Shown here in pieces: positions 59,393 through 64,000 of a stretch of 64,000 nt of DNA (its first letter is position 1; each line of letters opens with the position of its first letter). The notes under the pieces were generated by a model, which made no database searches, was not told the origin of the DNA, and saw only the letters and a list, made by a program, of their open reading frames with translations. The translations under genes were made by a program, and so were the position numbers. Source of the DNA: Marivivens sp. LCG002 (GTDB taxonomy: Bacteria; Pseudomonadota; Alphaproteobacteria; Rhodobacterales; Rhodobacteraceae); assembly GCF_030264275.1 (NCBI RefSeq), contig NZ_CP127165.1, forward strand, positions 2,220,001-2,284,000. The letters are read 5' to 3'.

Positions 59393-60778
59393 TTACCCCA
59401 GACGTTCAGACAGCATGCGCATGTATTGCGCGACGATCTCTTCGGCGCGCGCAGTTGTCGCCGCTTGTGCATAGACACGGAACTCGGGCGCATTTCCCGA
59501 CGGGCGCAGATGCACGACCTCTCCCTTCGTCGTTTTCACGCGAAGCCCGTCCGTTAGATCGAGCGAAGCGATATCACCCGTCGATTTGAAAAAGTCATCG
59601 CGCGCCGAGGCAGAGCCAATCAATTCGGCAAGGAGAGCCCCAGCCTTTTCGCGATCTATCTCTTGCACACGATCGGCAGCGGTAAAGACAGGGGGCAAAG
59701 TTCCGATCGTCTCTCGCAGCGTTTTGCCCGTCGCTTTGGCGGCCACCAAAGGCGCGATAATCGGCAAAAGGGAATCGCGAGTCATCAGGGGCGCAAGCAT
59801 CCCTGCCTGATACCCCAACAGAAACCCGCCATTCGCCTCGAACCCGACGACCTTGGCCATGGGGTTATGCGCAAGCACCTCTTCCATAGCGGCAATCACA
59901 AAGGGCGAGCCGATGCGGGTCATATGCACCGCGTCGAAGCCCGCAACCAGATTGACCATGTCGTTCGAAGAAACAGGCGTGCAGATCTCTGTCGCCCCAA
60001 GATGGAGAGCCGTCAGAACGCCGAGAATATCGCCGGGCACCACGACACCTGCGGCATCCGTCACCATCGGGCGATCTGCATCCCCATCGGTGGAGACAAC
60101 ACTGTCGAGCCCATATTCCTTGCACCATTGCGCGAGCATAGAGCGGGTCGCGGGGTCAACCGCTTCGGTATCGACGGGGATAAACGTGTCCGAATGCGCA
60201 AGCGAGACCACTTCGGCCCCAAGTGCACGCAAGGCCGCCTCCATTTCATCACGGGCAACGGACGAGTGGCGATAAACGCCGATCCTAAGCTCGCCAAGCG
60301 CGGCAGGGCCAAAAGCGGCAGCATAGCGTTCGACATAAGTTGCAGCGGCCTGCGGGGCAGCCTCGAGCGTGCCTTTAGACATCGGGAGGGTGGAGCCGTT
60401 CTCGGCTGCTGCGACGATCGCCGCCTCATCTGCCTTGGAGATTTCACCGCTCGGGACATAGAATTTGAGCCCGTTCCGATCGGCAGGAATATGGCTTCCC
60501 GTGATCATAATGGCCGAGGCTTTCGCCCCCAAAGAAGCCAAGGCCAATGCGGGCGTGGACAGAGCGCCGCAATCGACGACACGCAAACCCGCCGAAAGCG
60601 CAGCCTCGATAACATTCTCCGCGATCCGAGGCGAAGACGGTCGCAAATCACGGCCGACAAAGAGCGCCCCGCCATTGGGACAGGCTGCCAGAAACGCATG
60701 GGTATATCGGGCGACAAGTTCGGGGGTGAGTTCCGTTACCAAACCGCGCAAACCACTTGTGCCGAACGAAGGAGCCAT
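59393..60778 (-). CDS. Phosphohexomutase (phosphomannomutase/phosphoglucomutase family)
   Basis: 461 residues of the alpha-D-phosphohexomutase superfamily. The four signature regions are FGTSGLRG (about residues 5-12), the phosphoserine loop ITGSHIPADRNGLKFY, the metal loop STDGDADRPMVTD and the phosphate-binding LRPSGNAPEFRVY. The serine loop reads GSHIP where many enzymes have ASHNP. It interconverts hexose 1- and 6-phosphates for polysaccharide precursors. Man versus Glc preference is not certain. Divergent from the GTA spike genes. Confidence 0.87.
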   Translation of the reverse strand: MAPSFGTSGLRGLVTELTPELVARYTHAFLAACPNGGALFVGRDLRPSSPRIAENVIEAALSAGLRVVDCGALSTPALALASLGAKASAIMITGSHIPADRNGLKFYVPSGEISKADEAAIVAAAENGSTLPMSKGTLEAAPQAAATYVERYAAAFGPAALGELRIGVYRHSSVARDEMEAALRALGAEVVSLAHSDTFIPVDTEAVDPATRSMLAQWCKEYGLDSVVSTDGDADRPMVTDAAGVVVPGDILGVLTALHLGATEICTPVSSNDMVNLVAGFDAVHMTRIGSPFVIAAMEEVLAHNPMAKVVGFEANGGFLLGYQAGMLAPLMTRDSLLPIIAPLVAAKATGKTLRETIGTLPPVFTAADRVQEIDREKAGALLAELIGSASARDDFFKSTGDIASLDLTDGLRVKTTKGEVVHLRPSGNAPEFRVYAQAATTARAEEIVAQYMRMLSERLG

Positions 60779-60850
60779 TCTGAAAACCTCTGTAAATCAA
60801 TGGATTTTCTTAGACCAGCACGAGGCGAAATCGTCAATTGCCTTGAGGAG

Positions 60851-60865
60851 TTAACAGGTTCCTAA
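60851..60865. promoter_or_regulatory. CtrA-like box upstream of the spike genes
   Basis: TTAACAGGTTCCTAA is TTAA-N7-CTAA, one base from the full CtrA consensus. It is 76-90 bp before the spike-base gene and inside the divergent interval with the mutase. CtrA controls GTA production in Rhodobacter, so the site is plausible. Confidence 0.35.
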
Positions 60866-60907
60866 TGCAAAGTTCGGACGCGAAGCGCCTCGTTAAGGGG
60901 GCGGGGG

Positions 60908-60938
60908 TATTCTCCTTGATCAGCTCAAGAGGAGAATA
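60908..60938 (+). promoter_or_regulatory. Hairpin sequestering the ribosome site of the spike-base gene
   Basis: TATTCTCC pairs with GGAGAATA, extended by TTGA/TCAA inside with a 2-nt bulge and a 5-nt loop. The GAGGAG ribosome site (60929-60934) lies in the right arm, with the ATG 3 nt after the stem. Confidence 0.5.
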
Positions 60939-60940
60939 AA

Positions 60941-61207
60941 ATGTCTGCAAAAGATCACTTTCGCACCCAGAACCGTAGTCGCGCAGGCGGGCCTTCGCAT
61001 CTCGTCAATGTCGTGCCAAGCGATGAAGAGGATCTGCCTTTCGTCACCCAGTGGCTCTATCTTGCGACCCAAGGGGCGCTGACCATCACGACATCGGGCG
61101 GCGAGACGCTCACGACACCTGTCCTTCAGGCGGGCTGGCATCCCATTGAAGTGAGCCGACTTCATCAAACAGGCACGACTGCAACCGGAATCATGGCGGG
61201 CTGGTGA
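60941..61207 (+). CDS. ghsA: GTA head-spike base protein (RCAP_rcc01079 family)
   Basis: 88 residues. The sequence around PFVTQWLYLATQGALTITTS and the end WHPIEVSRLHQTGTTATGIM (key part F/IEVSRLHxTGTTATGI) resembles the spike-base proteins of Rhodobacterales gene transfer agents, related to rcc01079 of R. capsulatus. GTA spikes on the capsid bind the recipient capsule. The gene lies away from any GTA structural cluster, as in R. capsulatus. The stop overlaps the next start. Assignment is from memory of the family. Confidence 0.72.
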   Translation: MSAKDHFRTQNRSRAGGPSHLVNVVPSDEEDLPFVTQWLYLATQGALTITTSGGETLTTPVLQAGWHPIEVSRLHQTGTTATGIMAGW

Positions 61208-62151
61208 TGCGGGTATCGCTTCTTCAAAATGCAGTGCGCCGCCCCGCGTTCCACTCTGCGCATGCCGTCGGTGGCATAGACCCCGTCGCTGTTTGGGACT
61301 TTGCGCAAGGGGAGTTTCCCCAAGGCTTTGGCCATACACGCGCAAGTGTCGGAATCGGCATAGACGCTATGGGCAATTTCGCCACCATCGGCGCAAACAT
61401 GCTGCGATATGATCGCAGCAAAGCCCTGCCCGAGGTCATACTGGAGCCGGGTGCGACCAATATCCTAAGCTTTGGCGAGGCCCGGATCGGAGCGGGATGG
61501 ACACCTTCGGGCGCGAGCGCGGTCAACCTCGCGCTTGATGCGCTTGGACAATTTGCGGGCTGCCGCGTGGCCAGCAATGGCGCGACTTGGCATAGGCTTT
61601 TGCATTCGGAACGGCCTGTTCTGGCGTCGGGTGTCCCCTATCGCGTCACATGCTGGCTCGAACTCGGCTCGTCGGATCAAGCGGTGATTATTCTGCGCGA
61701 TAATACTGGGGGAACGGAATCGAGGCTCCAGACCACCATTTCCGCCGCGACCGTCCAATCAGAGCTTGCGGGTCAGATCACGGACATCTCGACAAGGGTT
61801 TCGCTTGGGGTCCTCGAACTCTCTTGCGTCTTTACGCCGAACTTCAGTCGGGATGTGAATTTCGGTATCGGACCCGCATCATCAGTTGCGGGGCAGGATG
61901 TCATCATCTTCGGGGCACAGGTAACGATGGGAACTGCACGCTCCACCTATGTGCACAGCTTTGGCGGCGCCGCGACGCGTGCTGCCGATATCGTCACTTG
62001 GGCCGCACCCAGCGGAGAGTTCGACCTTCGGCTGACGTTGGGTGATGGAACGCATAGCGATCAGACCAACATCTCGACCAGCTCGTCTTGGGCACCGGAA
62101 TTGCCGCTGCGGGCCAGCAAACTGGCGCTGTATCCGGTCGGAACACTGTGA
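61207..62151 (+). CDS. ghsB: GTA head-spike fibre protein
   Basis: 314 residues starting at the ATG of a TGATG junction (a GTG 3 bp earlier is possible). Beta-rich and low in charge, with a carbohydrate-binding-module-like middle: ILEPGATNILSFGEARIGAG, GWTPSGASAVNLALDALG, then VPYRVTCWLELGSSDQAVII. This is the layout of phage head-spike fibre proteins such as the partner of rcc01079. It would recognise recipient surface polysaccharide. The 3' end overlaps the convergent fusion gene by 91 bp. Confidence 0.68.
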   Translation: MRVSLLQNAVRRPAFHSAHAVGGIDPVAVWDFAQGEFPQGFGHTRASVGIGIDAMGNFATIGANMLRYDRSKALPEVILEPGATNILSFGEARIGAGWTPSGASAVNLALDALGQFAGCRVASNGATWHRLLHSERPVLASGVPYRVTCWLELGSSDQAVIILRDNTGGTESRLQTTISAATVQSELAGQITDISTRVSLGVLELSCVFTPNFSRDVNFGIGPASSVAGQDVIIFGAQVTMGTARSTYVHSFGGAATRAADIVTWAAPSGEFDLRLTLGDGTHSDQTNISTSSSWAPELPLRASKLALYPVGTL

Positions 62152-63917
62152 TCCAGGATCCCGATAACGGCAGCGATGAACGCCTCATCGTCCTCTGCTC
62201 GGACAAGGCACGGATGATCGGGAATACCCTCGCCGCCAACGGGCGAAACAACTGTGGGGACCCCTAAATCGATTGTCTCGAACACCTTTATCTTGACCCC
62301 CGACCCAAGCCGAAGAGGCGCAAGAGCGACCTCCGCACTCCCGAGGAGAGGCATCGGATCTTCGACAAACCCCGTAAAGGTGACATCATCTGCGGCGTGG
62401 TGCAGGAGCCGTTTGCCCGGATGTGCGCCGACGACAAGGATATGCGCTTCGGGGCGTTGCCGTTTGATCTCTGGGAACAGGCTTGTAATCAGGTGGATCG
62501 CCGCATCCTCGTTTTCCGCTCGCGCCATATTCCCCCAAAAGACCAGACGCCCCCTCACTGGCTTCGAGCGAGGCGTAGAGGCAAAAGTGCCGCGCACAAG
62601 CTGCGCCGAAACAGGAACCAACGTTTTGCAGGACACCAGATCGCAATCCGTTTGACTGAGCGTTTCGACGTTGCACACACCGCGCCATGCGCGTTCTTCC
62701 CAGCGCACTGTCCTCCAAGCCTCAAAGCCGAAGAGGAGCGAAAACCTTACACCGTTTTTCATGCGGCGCCGATAGAGGTTCGAGACAACATCATGTTGGC
62801 GAAAGGTGAAAAGCGGCCAAAAGTCTTGGGGGATGGCGCCGAGACCCTGAGAGAAATCGGCAAAAAAATCTGTGAATTCGGGCGAGTTCATGTGCTTTGC
62901 AACCTGTTGACGCGCCCGCCATCGCCGCGCTGAGGCAAAGGATGGAAGATGTGGATAGGCCAGCGCGCCCAAGATCCGGTCCTTGGGCCCAATCTCCAGC
63001 ACCTCGACCGTAAGGTTCTTCGGCCAGTCCGGCTGTGGTGGATCAAGCCGATCCAACCTGTTTCGAAACGCAAGAACATGGACCGTGGCATAGTCGCGGG
63101 CAAGTTGGAGCAGGTTTTGATAGGCCAGCTTCTGACCCGAGGAGGTTGCGAGAGAATTGGGATTGAAGCCGCAGACAAGGAAAAGATGACGCTCGCCTTT
63201 CGGTGAGGGTCGAAGCGGGTGCTGCCGCCAGTCCTGCACCGTTTGCGCCAGATGCGGGAAACAGGTTTCGAACCTCGCGATATCATGGGCAACGTCTTGA
63301 TTGATGATCGCCGCAAAGTTTGCCCCGATCCGCCCGCGCTCTCCTTTAAAAGCATGTCCGATGTTCACCCGCTTCAGGGGCTCCTTCACCCCTGCAAGAT
63401 CCAGAACCTCGCGCAACACGCGTTCAGGGTCGGCATGGAGACGCTCGAAGGGAATGACCCTTGTCCTGTCCGGCCCAAGGACAGTCTGCCAACGTGCGAT
63501 TTGCCCCGCATAATCCTGATAACGCCGCGTTCGGGTATTGCGAAGGTGGCGCAGCTGGTCAAAGGCCGTGGACCGCGCTCCACGATCGAAGCCCGTCTCC
63601 ATCCGAAGACCCGACCAAGCGCGTTCAGCGGGGTTCTTGGCGACAAACACCACGGCCAGTTCGGGACACAGCCGCGCGAGTGCACGAATACGCCAAATCG
63701 CCAAAGGCCCGTAGTCGGGTGCGACCTCCACCAGCGGACCACGCGCCGCGTCAAACCCCGAAAGATAACGGTGGATCGCCCAGACCCGCCCCCTGTCGAA
63801 ATGATGGGTTTCTTTTGCGTCGGGCAAAGCCACAAGTCCTTGAGCCCGCAATTCGCGATCGAGCCAGGTCGTGCCCGCCTTTTGCGCCCCGATGACAAAG
63901 AGGCGCGGCTTGGCCAT
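62061..63917 (-). CDS. Fusion of a sulfotransferase and a family-4-like glycosyltransferase
   Basis: 618 residues from the ATG at the conserved start AKPRLFVIGAQKAGTTWLDR; the frame extends 25 codons upstream with an unlikely leader. The N-terminal domain (about 1-235) is a PAPS-type sulfotransferase: 5' loop GAQKAGTTWL and 3' phosphate loop VAKNPAERAWSGLRME. The C-terminal domain (about 245-618) is GT-B-like: LFLVCGFNPNSLATSSGQKL, later LVFWGNMARAENEDAAIHL and LRLGSGVKIKVFETIDLGVP. It probably makes a sulfated surface polysaccharide (inference). It converges on the spike gene. Confidence 0.78.
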   Translation of the reverse strand: MAKPRLFVIGAQKAGTTWLDRELRAQGLVALPDAKETHHFDRGRVWAIHRYLSGFDAARGPLVEVAPDYGPLAIWRIRALARLCPELAVVFVAKNPAERAWSGLRMETGFDRGARSTAFDQLRHLRNTRTRRYQDYAGQIARWQTVLGPDRTRVIPFERLHADPERVLREVLDLAGVKEPLKRVNIGHAFKGERGRIGANFAAIINQDVAHDIARFETCFPHLAQTVQDWRQHPLRPSPKGERHLFLVCGFNPNSLATSSGQKLAYQNLLQLARDYATVHVLAFRNRLDRLDPPQPDWPKNLTVEVLEIGPKDRILGALAYPHLPSFASARRWRARQQVAKHMNSPEFTDFFADFSQGLGAIPQDFWPLFTFRQHDVVSNLYRRRMKNGVRFSLLFGFEAWRTVRWEERAWRGVCNVETLSQTDCDLVSCKTLVPVSAQLVRGTFASTPRSKPVRGRLVFWGNMARAENEDAAIHLITSLFPEIKRQRPEAHILVVGAHPGKRLLHHAADDVTFTGFVEDPMPLLGSAEVALAPLRLGSGVKIKVFETIDLGVPTVVSPVGGEGIPDHPCLVRAEDDEAFIAAVIGILDHSVPTGYSASLLARSGNSGAQDELVEMLV

Positions 63918-64000
63918 GCCATTGAATCGCCTCGGGTAAAGCGGCAGCCATAGCACGGCCGCAAGTTCCAGACAGACAGCGACATACTGCAAACATTTCA

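Overview
The window looks like a chromosomal segment of a Rhodobacterales (Roseobacter/Rhodobacter group) alphaproteobacterium. The evidence is high GC, dense short-spaced operons, the ethylmalonyl-CoA pathway genes, sdh and suc operons in alphaproteobacterial order, a LuxR/LuxI pair, an HvrA-type H-NS protein, and homologues of the head-spike genes of the Rhodobacter capsulatus gene transfer agent (GTA). I see no insertion sequence, CRISPR array, integrase or plasmid replication gene, and no gap between genes exceeds 300 bases.

Layout. 1-7.3 kb holds housekeeping genes: glnD (5' end cut by the window), murJ, a catalytically dead rhomboid, trpS, a universal stress protein, an Nfu scaffold, tsaB and rimI. 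7.4-12.9 kb is a purine-nucleoside type ABC transporter (BMP-family binding protein, ATPase, two permeases) joined to purine-nucleoside phosphorylase. 13-16 kb holds a TSUP transporter with its TIGR02186 partner and a RecD-like helicase. 16.2-17.9 kb is a quorum-sensing operon (small ORF, luxR, luxI) behind a perfect TTAA-N7-TTAA CtrA-type box. 18-31.6 kb is central carbon metabolism: ccr, a PlsB/PlsC-type acyltransferase, ecm, an H-NS protein, the sdh operon and mcl2-nnrU-DUF1737-mch.

31.7-42.1 kb is the most notable block. It appears to be a complete sulfoquinovose (6-deoxy-6-sulfoglucose) utilisation cluster of the monooxygenase (sulfo-SMO) type: a Gfo/Idh/MocA enzyme (candidate NAD+-dependent sulfoquinovosidase), a GntR/UTRA repressor, an SsuD-like flavin monooxygenase, an aldo/keto reductase, a flavin reductase, a sugar ABC transporter (binding protein, two permeases, ATPase) and a YeiH-type anion exporter, with a TSUP sulfite-exporter-like gene alongside. 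The proposed flow is import of sulfoquinovosyl glycoside, hydrolysis, oxidative desulfonation to 6-oxo-glucose and sulfite, reduction to glucose, and sulfite export.

42.9-56.3 kb returns to the TCA cycle: mdh, then (after an MFS exporter, pepT and a methyltransferase) sucC-sucD-sucA-sucB-lpd, interleaved with small envelope proteins. 56.4-59.4 kb holds a TerB-domain membrane protein, a GntR/FCD regulator, a YgjP-type metallopeptidase, a TIGR02300 protein and two identical tRNA-Ala(GGC) genes. 59.4-64 kb holds a phosphohexomutase, the GTA head-spike pair and a sulfotransferase-glycosyltransferase fusion.

Two regulatory networks can be read from the DNA. (1) The palindrome TGTGATCACA (or one base off) lies upstream of sdhC (two sites), sucC (two sites, same 21-bp spacing), mdh (one) and the GntR/FCD gene itself (one, 8 bp before its ATG), suggesting a local autoregulated TCA-cycle regulator. 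(2) A second palindromic element with core GCCGCAAYGCAG lies upstream of ccr, ecm and the mcl2-mch operon, suggesting a dedicated ethylmalonyl-CoA pathway regulator whose gene is not in the window.
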